The notes: generated by a model from the letters alone, not told the origin. Shown: positions 44,941 through 56,785, counted from the stretch's first letter. The stretch: DNA of 64,000 bases from Molanna angustata (GCA_963576475.1 OY754981.1:29612132-29676131), one strand, 5' to 3'. Numbers and translations: made by a program.

Positions 44941-45631
44941 ATATGTAATATGTATAACCATATAAACATTACGATTTATAAGTATATACCTATGTATAAT
45001 TTTCGCCAAATATCTTGAAGGATCTCCCGGTTGCGCAGAGCGCGAATTTGTGTCTTTTTGCTTCGTTGGTTTACATGCAAATCACTCACCTTCTCGACTA
45101 AAAGTTCAAGATGTTTGTTTACAACTTTTATCGAATTTTTTGGTTTTATCGAATTTTTAATTTTCCCATTGGCAACACTGTAGTGCTGTACAAGTACATT
45201 TTTTTCATGTGCCCACACCACTATACAAATGACAAATGACAAATTGAAATATTGGAAATATCGATATCGCCTCGTCATTTATCAATAATGACAATAATCA
45301 TTTAATTAACTAAACAAAATGTTTAGTAATACTATACGAAAAGTTTATTATATCCGCGAAAGTGTAAAAAAAGTGTATTCGTAATTGAAAAAGGTTAGTA
45401 CCTATTTGTTTAATTTAAGAAACACGATATATTTTAAACGATTCCATTAAAATCATATTTTATTTGTAAAAAGTTCAGTTTAGTATTGTAAAAGTATTTA
45501 CTTTTTAGTGAAATATACAATTTTAACCAACTGAACTTTAATCCTAGGAAATTTAACGATCGTAATATTTATTTTGAGTTAGGTTAGGTTCAAATGACAC
45601 ATTTATGTTTTGCAACATTTCCGTGAGGAAT
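44941..45631. other. AT-rich stretch, nothing recognised
   Basis: The minus frame 45278-44976 is basic and unrecognised; I do not call it a gene. Confidence 0.4.
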
Positions 45632-45725
45632 GAATTGAAATCAATTTCTCCTGTGCTGGGGATCGAACCTAGGACGCCTGCACATAATTCAAACGGTTTA
45701 CCAACTGTGCTACTGCTGTCGGCAA
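45632..45725 (-). mobile_element. tRNA-derived SINE family C, copy 4 (head only)
   Basis: Minus strand: GACAGCAGTAGCACAGTTGG, then GGTTCGATCCCCAGCACAGG; the 3' body is missing after GAGAAATTGATTTC. Confidence 0.75.
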
Positions 45726-46083
45726 GTCATATTTGTTCTTGTTTCAAGGACATACCCATTCCTTGAGTAAAAACAATTCTATGCCAGTCAACAGATATTA
45801 TGCGTTGGTCATAATTCAGTGCTCAACTGATTTTTCTCTTTCAGAATTTAACCATCTTCAGAGAATGAACTGGGATAAGACGAGTGGAGAATCTATTCTG
45901 GGCTGATAATCTAGGGATATCTTCCGGGGAACAACAGGGACATGAAGAAAAGAAAAAGTCTGAGATCTACTCGTCAAATATGTTCAACGACATATTTTTT
46001 TTTTATGTAAGTACCTACATATTATGTTTGTGTCAAAATATTGAACATTGGCATTATTGCCATTTAATAATTCCTTCCAATCA
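45726..46083. other. Unrecognised stretch
   Basis: No motif seen. GGCATTATTGCCATTTAATA followed by TCCTTCCAATCA near 46050-46083 resembles a decayed LINE 3' word. Confidence 0.35.
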
Positions 46084-46247
46084 GCCCCCCTAGACAACAT
46101 GCCATTAAAGCTAAGCGTTATATCGCTAAGCGATAGAAATGTATGAAATTTGTGGCTGTCACGTGTTGTCATAGCGACCAATTTCATACATTTACTATCG
46201 CTTAGCGATATAACGCTTAGCTTAAATGACACGTTGTCTAGGCCCCC
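46084..46247. mobile_element. Palindromic MITE, GCCCCCCTAGACAAC ends, copy 1
   Basis: The ends GCCCCCCTAGACAACATG and ACACGTTGTCTAGGCCCCC are near-complementary. Long arms follow (AAGCTAAGCGTTATATCGCT; AAATGTATGAAATT) around a central GTCACGTGTTGTCAT loop. Same family as 54707. Confidence 0.9.
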
Positions 46248-47029
46248 AGATACAAAGACAACATATTATGTTTTGTAAATTGTTCATATACAATTGTATA
46301 AATTAAAATGGTAAAAGAAAATCATCACAAACTAAACGAGTGGGTTGTGACCAACGCTAAACTCCTCACTAACAAGTCATTCTATAAAGTATTCAAATTT
46401 TATATGGAAAATATTTAGCATTTTCAGAAAAGAAGTTTGTTTTACTATTTTTTATTTAAATATTTTATTATGAAAACTTGATATTTCTTCAATGCCATTT
46501 TATGAAGGTGATGTGCCTTTTTACCAATTTGAAAATAAAAATTTCAAATTTAAAGTTTCCTGAGCTTGGGGTCATGATGAAATATTTGATAGTAATAAAA
46601 ATTGAGGAGCACTATTCAGATATCCTTCAAAATCTAATGGGGTTTAATGAGATATACAAATTTGCAAAATTTGAAAAAAATCGAATGAGTACTTTAGTTT
46701 ATAATCGATATAGTAAAATAAACATGCCGTACATAGCACACACACAGATACATTGTGATGAAACTTTCAGAATCCAATCTCAGCATGATACTAGTTGATA
46801 ATCTGCAATAAAAAAAAATAGCCTTAAAAATTGTGAAATCATAACTCCCCACTATATCCTCTTGGGTTAGTGAGGAGTAAAAATACATACAAAAAAATAT
46901 AAATAATGTTTATAATGAAAAAAGCATTTCATTAATAAAAACAAAATTCGCTATACTTCAAAGAGTACCTACCTATGTGTTAACAGATATTTTTTTTTTA
47001 GAAAATAAAGAGAAAGGCAATTGTGGTTT
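46248..47029. other. AT-rich stretch, nothing recognised
   Basis: The 106-aa plus frame at 46478-46798 shows no motif and is not called. Confidence 0.4.
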
Positions 47030-47560
47030 CACTTCGTCCACGAATCCAGGGCCACGAGCACAGGCGACCAGAATACCAGCCAGAATAGATGAGCCAAATG
47101 GGCTTGCGACCATGTTTGAGGGCTTAAAGGGATCCTTTATGACTTGAGTCACGCTCACCACTCAGCAACCAACCTACGATTGATACTCCACTCCCCTGCG
47201 GAACCAAATCAAATCGGACGCGGATAATGCTGCTTTTACCACTCTATCCAAATTTTCTTTTATTTTACCTCTACGGAGACTTAGGTCCTTAAAATAGGAA
47301 TTTAAAACTTTGCAGGCAGGCCTCTCGCCCCCACCTCTACAGCATATATATTTGTGTTAAAGCCATTTTGAACTGTTTTATGTACCAGTTCCTTGTACTT
47401 GATTAGCTTGTATTGGTGGTCTTTGGAATATTTGTGTCCCATGGAACAGTCAGCTCCACATAAATAGCTCTTTTCAATGAAAGAGAGTATATTGTCAAGT
47501 CAGGCCTAAGAGATGATTTGCAGATCTCCTTTGGAAGCCTCTCTCACAATTTCAAGCACC
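47030..47560 (-). pseudogene. Degraded LINE C-terminus with restriction-like endonuclease pattern
   Basis: The minus strand (frames shifting) gives YSKDHQYKLIKYKELVHKTV, NTNIYAVEVGARGLPAK, then LSLRRGKIKENLDRVVKAAL. The spacing K-x-x-K-Y-x-x-L…(V/I)-x-x-V-E-V-G-x-R-G-x…S-x-x…L-G-L resembles the C-terminal endonuclease of REL-type LINEs rather than the N-terminal APE of the other LINEs here. Several stops. Assignment is from pattern memory only. Confidence 0.45.
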
Positions 47561-47709
47561 TTATAAATTGCAATTGAAGATGTTATATCCAAACTAAGAC
47601 TATACCAGATATTCATAGATAATTCATATAAGTTATAATGAATTCAAATATTCATATGCTATAATGAATACAATTTAATATTTAACAAAAAAACTATTTA
47701 CACTGTTTA

Positions 47710-47850
47710 CAGGTTCAGATTATATGGCCACATTTTAAGATGACCAACAGTCACTGATCTAGCCCAGGATAGGCGAGATTGGCGTAGTTGAATTTAAAGG
47801 AGAGGCAATCCCAGCTAAATTGGACCACAGACAAAGCGAAGAAGACAATG
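47710..47850 (+). pseudogene. Very short LINE tail scrap
   Basis: RLYGHILR, then after a stop PTVTDLAQDRRDWRS in one frame: the Y-G-H-x-x-R…A-x-D-R-x-x-W-R tail of RTE-like elements, frameshifted. Confidence 0.4.
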
Positions 47851-47941
47851 CTTAATTGATTTTTTTTTATATTTTTAAATCATTGATAATACTTTCAATA
47901 TACAATTCTGCTATATAACTAGCATCGTCAGAATTGATTTA

Positions 47942-48936
47942 TCCAACTGTCGATTCGTTCATGAGAATTCAATTCTCTGAATGAATCGACATTATTAAGC
48001 CAAAATGCGTGTACGAAGGAACATTTTGTATGGCGTAGTGGACTTTTTGCATGCTAATAACACCAACTAGAGGCCTCGCAGCATATATGTTCCCATACAT
48101 GGGTTTACTCAGAATTCGGAGTAGAACATTTTATGTGAGTTTTGTGTGTCTGTGTGTGTCTGTCCCCCCCCCCCCTATAACTTTTGATCCGCTCAATTTA
48201 CAGAGCCCAAAATTTCAAAATATATAAACACTTATAAGCATACAAAACTTTTGTACTCAGAATGGTGAATTATTGTTTCAGTCAGGGGTTATCAACTTTT
48301 GAATTTTTGGTTTATTTTTCCATATATGTCAGAAACCATAAAAGCTAGAACGCTGAAAATTGGTACAAATATAGACAAATACAAAAACTCAAATTAGTTT
48401 TTTCAAAAAAATTCTAGGGTTTGTCAAACAATTTTTTTTAAGAAAAATATTTTTTTTATGAAAAATTTATGAGTTTAACTCCTTATATTTCCAAATAATT
48501 TAAAAATATCGAAAAAATCTGAAACACCCCAACTAGATAATTTAATTTTCTATAAAAAATATCAATGTTGTATTAGCACATCTCAATTTTTTTTAACAAT
48601 TTTTGTAAACATTGAATTTAATGACGACATTGCTTCATACAATTTATATGGCAGTCGCTTACACACAATATCTAAGAAGACTTAATTGTTTAATACTAAT
48701 CTCCAAACATACATACATACCATCATGCTGTTTTCATATTCTGGGTAGGATCAAAGGAATGCCCTCTATACTATCGCTATCTTGACATACATACCTACAT
48801 GTGTTGTATAGAAAACCAAATATCTTAAAATATTAAATAATTTGTATTTATGGTTTTATAGTTTGGTACTTATTCTTCAACTATACATACTATCGCTATC
48901 GACAGTTGGATCATCTCATGTGTTAAATGCTACTAG
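47942..48936 (+). mobile_element. Non-autonomous Helitron, copy 6
   Basis: A|TCCAACTGTCGATTCGTTC at the 5' end; ATCGACAGTTGGATCATCTC, a CATGTGTTAAATG decayed hairpin and CTAG|T at the 3' end. 995 bp. The internal (TG)n run is very short here (about 48146-48160) and is followed by a C-run. No coding sequence. Confidence 0.85.
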
Positions 48937-49727
48937 TATTTGATTTAACATATCAGTCTTTTTTGTATACTGTATTAAAGTATATGTTTCTTAAACAATT
49001 AATTATATATTAAAAATGAACCACAAATATAAAAACACGATATTTGATAATATAAATTTATTATATTATTTAAATGAAATTAAAAAAAAGTACTAACATA
49101 AGAATCTAATCTCTCAGTTCTTCATTAACATAAGTTCAGTATAATACAGTGTGAGTTTTATAGAGATGAGATAACAAAGTATCATAATATTATGAACTTG
49201 CAGATTTATATTTTTCTATTTATTTTTGTTCCCAAAAAACAAATATTGTATTAATACTAAATAATTATAATACAAATAACTAATTGTCTAAAAGTATCTA
49301 TTAGTCAATTTTTAGATTACAATGTTTCTGTATGAATTCATAAAAAATTCTGTATGGATGTGCATTTATATAAATTGAAATGACTAATAGAAACAGAAAC
49401 TTTACAAATTTGTGGCATGTTTCAGAACACTTTAATCTGGTGAAGCAAATATCTCTTAATTATAGAATTGGTGTAAATAATAAAATAAAGTGTAGGTATT
49501 TTACAATTTTGAATTCTGCATATATTAAATTGTTTTTTGAAGAGTTTCATTTTTTTTCCTGATATATAATGATACCTACATTATTTACTTGTGTATTTTA
49601 CGTTCATAAAATATATAAATCTCTACCAATCTATTAATTGAGTTTATATTTTACGTTTGGTATGTCATAAAGAATTTCTTGAAATGCTGTTCTTGAAATG
49701 TCAATCAGCCAATTATAATTCTTTCAA
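48937..49727. other. AT-rich stretch, nothing recognised
   Basis: No coding or structured repeat recognised. Confidence 0.45.
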
Positions 49728-49815
49728 TGCTCATCATCAGCAATGGTGCTACAGCCCGGTGAGGGCCTTGGCCTACTCAAGAAACTGCCTCCATCCCGCC
49801 CTGTCGACAGCAAGT
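49728..49815 (-). pseudogene. LINE tail scrap (RTE-type end)
   Basis: The minus strand reads RDGGSFLSRPRPSPGCSTIA. This is a word I associate with the 3' end of RTE-like polymerase frames; only about 28 codons remain. Confidence 0.4.
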
Positions 49816-50389
49816 ACTTTCAATGGTAGGTATGTATAAATTAATGAAGGGTGTCAAATTTGAAATTTTATAAATAGATATAGGTACCTAAGTGCTATGT
49901 CATATCACCCCGTGCAAAGTTTCACATGTTTGTACGTTCCAACTTAAGGGAAAGCATTCAAATGGTTATACCATATTTTTATTGAATGACTTTTACTTCT
50001 TAACTTCCATTCCTTTTGTTTGACCATATTTATTTGTTAATGACATTTTTATTAGATTCTCATTTGTGAACCTGTCATAGGTTAGAGAACCGAGCATCAC
50101 ATCCTTTATTTTTGCATACATTATTCGCTTCATACATGTATGTCTATAAATTAAACTTCTTTCAGAATATAAAACACAGTCGTGTCAATGTTTTCTTGGA
50201 ATCCTCTCATGCCTTTATCGGCTCTATTTTATGTCAATTTTTCTTTCATATTACTTAGCGTTTATGTAGTTTCTACTATATCTTTCAAGTTAATAATGGA
50301 CTTGCAACTTCCAGAGCTCTAAATCACAGGAAAACTGCCTCCAGCTACTCGTCTTATGTTAACGGCTCATCTCATAATATTATATTATC
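49816..50389. other. AT-rich stretch, nothing recognised
   Basis: No feature recognised. Confidence 0.4.
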
Positions 50390-50830
50390 AAACAGTTCAA
50401 CAACAGATTTTACTATAGCGTCTCAGATGATTATTTTATGTGTCTTCGTTCCTATAACATTATGAGCTTCGATAAGAGACGACGAAACTTAACAGATATC
50501 ATATTCCTCTACAAAATACTTATTGAACTCTCCAGAGCTAACAGAATCAATCAATTATAGAGAAGACCCACTCGACAATTGAACTTTTCAACTTAAGCAA
50601 ATGTAAAATTAACACATATAAACTCCTTTATTAATCGCAGTTGCAACTCATACAATCAGAAATACTTAACGATTGATCCATCTTACGTTAATCTTGACTG
50701 CTTCAAAAAAAAAGTAACTGCTATCCACGTTACAACAGTAAATTTATTATCATACATACACCCTCCCACAAAACCCACATACATACTTCCATATTTTACT
50801 TCATCATCCCCATACCGGTCACCGTCCTAT
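50390..50830 (+). pseudogene. Decayed jockey-group LINE C-terminus
   Basis: The plus strand reads MSFDKRRRNLTDIIFLYKIL, then stops and frameshifts with residual words (SCNSYNQKYLTI-like). The R-R…D-I-x-F-L-Y-K-I segment matches that at 37645. The 3' UTR is not clearly bounded. Confidence 0.5.
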
Positions 50831-51334
50831 TAGGCATAAAAAAATGCAAACTTATTTTCTGTGTTATCTGTTAACCATATTATACCGTTTAACTTTTTTT
50901 CCTTGTAATGTTTTCATAAGGTGTGGAGATAGATCACCCGTGCGTTAAAAGTACAGTGACCAAAGGACAAATAATACCTCATCATACTAAATATCAATGT
51001 ATTGTGGCGATTGTATTGGCACAATTATACTTTATTTATACCTATGTATACTGAATATCTACCTACCAAATTTACTTAACTATTCTCAGCTTTTAAAATA
51101 ATATAAGACATCTCTATAATTGGCTTTGATATGTGTAATGCTTTTAAGCAATTTGTGAAATAGCTGTTGAGATGAAATAAAATAAAATATTGTCTTATTG
51201 CAGTGGTTCTTAACCTGGGTTCGATCGGACCCCAGGGGTTCGGTGGAGGTCAAGAACCCCGACTTATGATTCGTGGTGACACCTTTCTTTATTATAATAT
51301 AGGTATTATATTCTTGTCTCAACTGTATATTATG
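50831..51334. other. AT-rich stretch, nothing recognised
   Basis: A short GC-richer patch at 51200-51260 (GGTTCTTAACCTGGGTTCGA) resembles a B box (GGTTCGATCGG) but lacks an A box. Confidence 0.35.
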
Positions 51335-52220
51335 TCTATTTATTTATTCATCTTTCTGTACATAATATAAACAAATATATTGTACACTGGCGGGCTTATT
51401 GCTATTAGGCAATTTCTTCCAACCAACCAGATAACAAAGTATGACAAAATTGTGTAACAAAAAAAGAATAAGAGTAAAAGTAAACCTTCCTTGTCGGCCT
51501 TCGTGGCTCAGATGGTTGGGTATCAGACTACTGATCCAAAGGTCCCGGGTTCGATTCCCGGTGGAACCACAGTTTTGAATTGTGTTTTCAGTCTGAATCT
51601 GTGAGACGATTAATATCGTTAGTCTCCAGAATGTGGCAACTTGTTATTGGGTGCGTGTTAAATTAATATTTGACATAGTACCTGTTAGTTGCCCGAGAAG
51701 CAATATTAAATAAATAAATAAAAACAAAGAAAATATATATAACACTAAGATACTATTAAACAAAAAATAATAATTCATAACAAAAAAAGGATAGGGTAGG
51801 GACAAGGAGAGGAAATTGGGATCAGGTGTTCAGGGATAAATATTCCTTCTTTAGTTTTTTCTTGAAAATATAAAGTGAGTTAGACAACACAATTTCCGGA
51901 CTAAGGCTATTCCATAATCTTTCTGGTTGTACTTCGAACAAAGAGCTGAGAAATTATGGATAGAGTTGTACGTTCAGCAGATCAGAGTGGAAGTCCATGA
52001 TTGGATAAATAAGTGAATTTGCTTTTGAGGTACTGTGGCAGGTTTTGATTCGAGAGAATAATGACAAAATGTGTATATTGCGCCCCTGGCGTATCCTGGA
52101 CCAACAAAGAAGAAGGTAAGATGATATAATATGATCAAATTTTTTGAACCCAAAGATGAATCTGATACATATATTCTTGTGACGTTCAAGTTTATTGAGA
52201 TGCACTTCATTAGCATACAT
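51335..52220 (-). mobile_element. Jockey-like LINE 3' part, split by SINE D
   Basis: The minus strand encodes VHLNKLERHKNICIRFIFGF, then LLCWSRIRQGRNIHILSLF (frameshifted), as at 35518. The 3' UTR signature (GGTTGGTTGGAAGAAATTGC, then CCGCCAGTGTACAATATATT) and AAAT-type tail occur at 51335-51430. A SINE sits at 51491-51722. Confidence 0.8.
51491..51722 (+). mobile_element. tRNA-derived SINE family D, copy 2
   Basis: GGCCTTCGTGGCTCAGATGG (A box) and GTCCCGGGTTCGATTCCCGG (B box) form a nearly complete tRNA-like head of about 75 nt. Next come GTGAGACGATTAATATCG, AGAATGTGGCAACTTG, GTTAGTTGCCCGAGAAGC and an (AAAT)n tail. It is not a functional tRNA gene, because the 3' arm runs into the SINE body. 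Confidence 0.92.
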
Positions 52221-53405
52221 CGGCATAATCAAACAATGGAAGAAGAAATGATTGAGCTAGAGTTATTTTACAACGGAATGGAAGAAATATTTAGTACTAC
52301 TTAAATGCATTGTGTTATTTAGTACTACTAAATGCATTGTGTATGGCAAATTAAGCTTCATTACTGGCATAAGTTCTTTATTAATTTTATTTCCTACTAA
52401 CATTCTGTTTTTATATTCTCATTGAATAACTATGTAGGTAGATAAACATATTTTTTTAACATATTTATGTAGGTACTTATATTTATTTATTTCATTTCAG
52501 TAAACTACAGCTTTGTAAATTTGTGGTTACATATTATATGGTGCTATTAAAATTAGTACAGGCCAATGATGTTTTCTTCTAATTAAAATAATAAAGTAGA
52601 AATAATATTTTGAATAACAATAATAAGAGAAAAATATGATTGATATAAAAAAAACAATACAAAATAAGAATAAAATGAGGAAATAGAGGGATTATTGGTG
52701 TAAAGGAAAGAGCTTGTTTGAAGGAGTTAGGGAACTGGTTTTAAAATATCTTTATTTGTTTACGGTAAGTTTCTAAGGAGTCATGGAAAATGTCTGTGTG
52801 ATTAAATTTTAGATTGTTGTCATGTTGAATTCTGTAAATATTCGAGTTATATCTGTAATTAGTATGGCAAGTAGGTAAGTAGATGAAATAAATTTTTCAA
52901 ACGGGTGTGCCTGTTATAATAATATTATAGAACTAAACAATATTGCTTCACCACCATTTTTAACTCATGTTAGTTCGTCATGAGAGTAAATTTAAATCTA
53001 ATGCTGTACAAATAGTTTTTTCTTTAAATTAAACATCAGACAATTTTAAAAATCGCTTATTTTGCGGCATTATATTTATATTTGTAAAGATTTTAGTTAT
53101 TTTCGTTTTCCTCGTAAGTAAATCAATATGAAATACGCCACATTAACCTTGACGAAACGTCAAACAACTGTGATTTGTAGATTCGACCAGCCCTCTACCA
53201 GACGAAATTATTCCGTTGACATTGCCTTAAAATCACCTGCGGAATTCGCTCATACTACCACTTTTAAGATTTTAGTGATATTTGTGTGATATGGTATGGA
53301 AATTATATACCCGAAACGCTCGTACTACGACATTGTGATTAGTCAAACCGTTTCCGTTGGGGATATGGGAGAAATCTCACTGTATCTCGTACTACGCGCC
53401 TATTT
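52221..53405. other. AT-rich stretch, nothing recognised
   Basis: 53150-53400 is somewhat GC-richer with repeated CATACTACCACTT / TCGTACTACGAC words and may be part of an unnamed repeat (compare 42510). Confidence 0.4.
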
Positions 53406-54270
53406 CAAGTCGATGTCGTCATAAAATTCAATTTTTATAAAAAAATTGTTAAAAATTGTTTGAGGTGTACATAAAAAAATGAGATGTAATAGTTCAATGT
53501 TAATATTTTTTTATATCAAATTAAATTATCTAGTTGGGGGTGTTTCGGCTTTTTTCGATATTTAAAAAACTTTGGAAATATAGGCAGTTGAACACATAAA
53601 TGTATCATAAAAAATATGTTTTTCCTAGTAAAAATGTTTGAAAACTCTGATTATTTTTTGATAAAACAAATTTGAGATTTTGTAATTGTCTATATTTATA
53701 CAAATTTTCAGGGTTCTAGTTTATATGGTTTTTGAGATATATGGAAAAATAAAGTAAAAATTCTAAAGTTGATAACCCCTGACTGAAACAAAAATTCTAA
53801 ATTTTGAGTATAAAAGTTTTGTAGGCCTATAACTATCTATATATTCTGAAATTTTGGGCTCTGTAAATTGAGCGGATCAAAAGTTATAAGGGGGGGGGGA
53901 CACAGACACAGACACACACACAGACACACACACAGACATACACACACAGACGCACGAAATGTTCTACTCCGAATTCTGAGTAAATCCGTATATGGAACAT
54001 ATATGCTGCGAAGCCTCTAAGTTGGTATTTTTTGACTTCAAAGTTTGGAAAAGCCGTGAAAAAAGTAGACCCTGCATACAATTCTCGCGTATCCTGGCTT
54101 GAAACAATGTCGATATGTTAAGAGAACAAAGTTCTCCTGCTGCTAAGTTGGTGTTTTTTGACTTCAAATTTGGATAAACCGTGAAAATATATAGACCCTG
54201 CATACAAATCTCACGTATCTTGCCGATATGTAAAGAGAAATAAATTCTCTTTAACAAATCAACAGTTGGA
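53406..54270 (-). mobile_element. Non-autonomous Helitron, copy 7, 3'-truncated
   Basis: The right edge ATCAACAGTTGGA|T matches the reverse of the 5' end. The CTAG/hairpin end is missing, because similarity starts abruptly near 53406. A (CA)n-type run lies at 53895-53955. The subterminal block with TTGGTGTTTTTTGACTTCAA is duplicated in tandem (about 54015 and 54140). Confidence 0.8.
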
Positions 54271-54585
54271 TAACCACGAGTATCTTTCATATTGTAATTT
54301 ATTTGTTTAGTTGCAACTTTCTCTAAGGGATATCATATAAAGTATATTTACAACAACAATACAACGAGTACCTACCTAGACAAACTTCTGCCAAGATATA
54401 ATGTTACCATACTTAGTAACTTTTTGATTGGTTTTTTTAAAATGGAAAATGAATATTTTCCTCTTTCCCATATCCCATTCTTTTATGTTTTGACAGATTT
54501 AATTTTGATGTCGTTATTAATTAATATCATACATTTCTTAGTTATTTTTCCCTTTAGGAAAGAATGTTAAATACAGAAAGATGTC
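54271..54585. other. AT-rich stretch, nothing recognised
   Basis: No feature recognised. Confidence 0.4.
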
Positions 54586-54685
54586 GTCAATAGAATTAAA
54601 GTGAACACATTGAAATGGTTTGACCAGATGGGGAGAATGAACGAAAATCGTCTGACGAAGAAAATATTATAGGTACAGTGCGAAC
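54586..54685 (+). pseudogene. Short LINE tail scrap
   Basis: The plus strand reads VNTLKWFDQMGRMNENRLTK, then KIL and stop. It corresponds to the L-K-W-x-x-H-V-x-R-M-x-x-x-R-L-x-K segment of RTE-like polymerases. Confidence 0.5.
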
Positions 54686-54706
54686 AGGAATGAGAATGAG
54701 AGATCT

Positions 54707-54872
54707 GCCCCCCTAGACAACGTGTGATTTAGCTCAAGAAGATAAACAAGAAAAGATAACTCAATATATGAAAGTGACAATTGCCAGTCACGTGACAACT
54801 GTCAATTCCATACATTGAGTTATCTTTTCTTGTTTCTTTTCTTAGGCTAAATGACACGTTGTCTAGGGGGGC
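54707..54872. mobile_element. Palindromic MITE, GCCCCCCTAGACAAC ends, copy 2
   Basis: GCCCCCCTAGACAACGTGTG and ACACGTTGTCTAGGGGGGC form the ends. The arms include AACAAGAAAAGATAACTCAA and its complement. The centre is GTCACGTGAC. The interior differs from copy 1, so it is a related but distinct subfamily. Confidence 0.92.
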
Positions 54873-55624
54873 AGGGCAGAACAAGAAAAGGATGACTCGG
54901 TCAGTTTAACGAGTTTCTAAAAAGAGAAATGTAAGAAACTTGAACAACTGAAAAACATGTGTGTTTGAATTTCGATGGATCCTTCCAAAATAGAAAAATA
55001 TGGCCTTCGGTTTTCTCTGCATGTATGTATGTATTTTTTTTTTGACAATAAAATCAAATTCTCAACGAGTATTTTGTCGACTGCCTTGACACAATCGTAA
55101 TCCTCATGAATCTCATGGGTCTTACATCAGCTTACTTTTTTCTGACATTGGGGTCGGCTCTTCTTGTCCTCGGGGTGTAACTCTGCGGTTCTGGGTATCG
55201 CTTTCATACAAGCAGTTTCTTTGTAGGATCTTGGAGCATTTGTTTATCCAGGTGTTATTTGGTCTTCTTCAGGAATAAGTAGCGTTCCTCTTATGAGTGA
55301 TTATTGAATATTTAATTTTGCTTGAAACATTGCTGTAAGGTACCGGCTTCGAATGGTTCTTCCACTCTTATCTATTACCATCGTTTGCGGGTGTCCCGTA
55401 AGCATCGCGTAATCGAAATACAACAGGCAACATGCAAAACTGGTAAATGAAATCTTACAAAGGGGGATGTTTTTGAGTTGTGATAAAAAAATAACATGTC
55501 AAACTTGTCATAAGGTCGTATTACAAGAGTAATTTGAGGAAAATGTAAGGTCCCGTACTGCGAGAATACTGCTTACCGGTCCTCAACTTTTTCTTACATT
55601 ATCTTAGATAACTCCTGTAATACG
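54873..55624. other. Mostly unrecognised, with traces of old repeats
   Basis: GGGTGTCCCGTAAG followed by ATACAACAGGCAACA (55394-55435) recurs at 8537-8580, so a shared unnamed repeat is present. 55135-55170 has GGGTCGGCTCTTCTTG, similar to the RTE 3' region at 390. Confidence 0.4.
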
Positions 55625-55850
55625 ACCCATACAATCAGTTATTTTATTTTATTTTTATTTTATTTTATGTAGTTTCTCGGGCAACTAACAGGTACTTTGT
55701 CAAATATTTATGTAACACGCACCCAATAACCAGTTGCCACATTCTGGAGACTTGCGATATTTATCGTCTCACAGATCCAGACTGAAAACACAATTAAAAA
55801 TTGTGTCTCCACCGGGAATCGAACCCGGGATCCTTGGATCAGCAGTCAGA
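55625..55850 (-). mobile_element. tRNA-derived SINE family D, copy 3 (head truncated)
   Basis: The minus strand retains the B box (CCCGGGTTCGATTCCCGG) and body. The A-box end is lost at about 55850, consistent with a 5' truncation on insertion. Confidence 0.85.
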
Positions 55851-55919
55851 TTTTTTAATTTTCTTATGACAAGTCATTTCACAATGCGTTCATAGTTCAG
55901 TAAACCCTAAAGTTCAGCA

Positions 55920-56072
55920 ATCGCACATTCTAAATGTAGTGCCAAGGTGAGACGAGACTGGCGTGCGGGGATACACGCATATGCCGCGCTTCCTTTTATA
56001 CCTTTATGCATACCCGCACACCTGTCATTGGTTACCCCACACTGTGTGATATGCCGTGATGGTATGAATGAA
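55920..56072 (+). mobile_element. SINE family A, copy 4
   Basis: CACATTCTAAATGTAGTGCC, GGTGAGACGAGACTGGCG, CATACCCGCACACCTGTC and the 3' end GATATGCCGTGATGGTATGA, followed by an ATGAAT tail. Confidence 0.8.
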
Positions 56073-56189
56073 TTTTGTTTGAAACTTATAACCATTTCGT
56101 TTCTCACTAGTTTTCTCCTTATTTTATTTTGTTCGTGGGATTTATAATGTATTTGATATATTTCTTGTGATTTTATTTATTTATTTTTT

Positions 56190-56302
56190 TAAGTACATAT
56201 ACATCTTCCTACATTCCCTAAATTAAGCATAAATGCTTGTGCTATAGGTGAACGAAATCGATCGAGGCAGGAATCGAACCGCTCTGCCATCGAGCCATCT
56301 TC
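56190..56302 (-). mobile_element. tRNA-derived SINE family B, copy 4 (internal deletion)
   Basis: The body words GTGCTATAGGTGAACGAAAT and the B box are present. About 35 bp between the B box and the A box (present in copies 1-3) are missing, so the head reads directly from GGTTCGATTCC to GCTCTGCCATCG on the plus strand. Confidence 0.75.
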
Positions 56303-56690
56303 TATTACTTTCGTATATTTCTGGAAGAAAATATAAAAAAAATGTGCGCAGCAACTAAACCCCCCCCCCCTCCCCCCTCTTAATTATTTATTCAGAGTTT
56401 AGGAAATGACATCCCTTAAGAAGTGATATTTTTTCATAAATAATTATGTTTTATATTATATAAACGTGCAAAAGAATGAAATTAATTATAAATTCATGAA
56501 TTAGTGTCGCCCCTCGAAAGAAAATTAATTTTCCATTATTCATGAGTGTCCACTGTCCACTGTCCACGTATCTTAATGTCGAGCGATCTCCTTAAATTTT
56601 TATAGCGTTAAGTGTTTCAACGAGTTTTTTTGAGAATTATTCCCAGAAAAATGGCGGCACGAGATTATCATAATAATTTGAAACAACATT
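56303..56690. other. AT-rich stretch with a C-run
   Basis: A (C)n run at about 56360-56385. Nothing else recognised. Confidence 0.4.
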
Positions 56691-56699
56691 TTTTGTAAT

Positions 56700-56785
56700 T
56701 ACATGAAAGACGAAGAGGCACTCAAAGTCTTTGAGTGTAATATTCCCCGAAGAATTTTTGAAGCAGTAACGGGGTGTTACGTAGA
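56700..56785 (+). pseudogene. LINE scrap (EEALKVFECNIPRRIFE)
   Basis: The plus strand reads KDEEALKVFECNIPRRIFEA, a form of the E-E-x-L-x-x-F-E-R-K-x-L-R-x-I-F segment that lies between thumb and tail in many jockey/RTE-type polymerases. Only about 28 codons are preserved, ending at the foldback element. Confidence 0.45.

Noticed and set aside
44976..45278. 100-aa basic minus-strand frame
   Set aside because: No recognised domain and no supporting context; could be an exon but nothing shows it.
46478..46798. 106-aa plus-strand frame
   Set aside because: AT-rich composition, no motif, no neighbouring exon signal I could support.
51494..51570. Genuine tRNA gene
   Set aside because: A and B boxes are present, but the sequence runs into a repeated body and AT-rich tail found at 38203 and 55625, so it is a SINE head.
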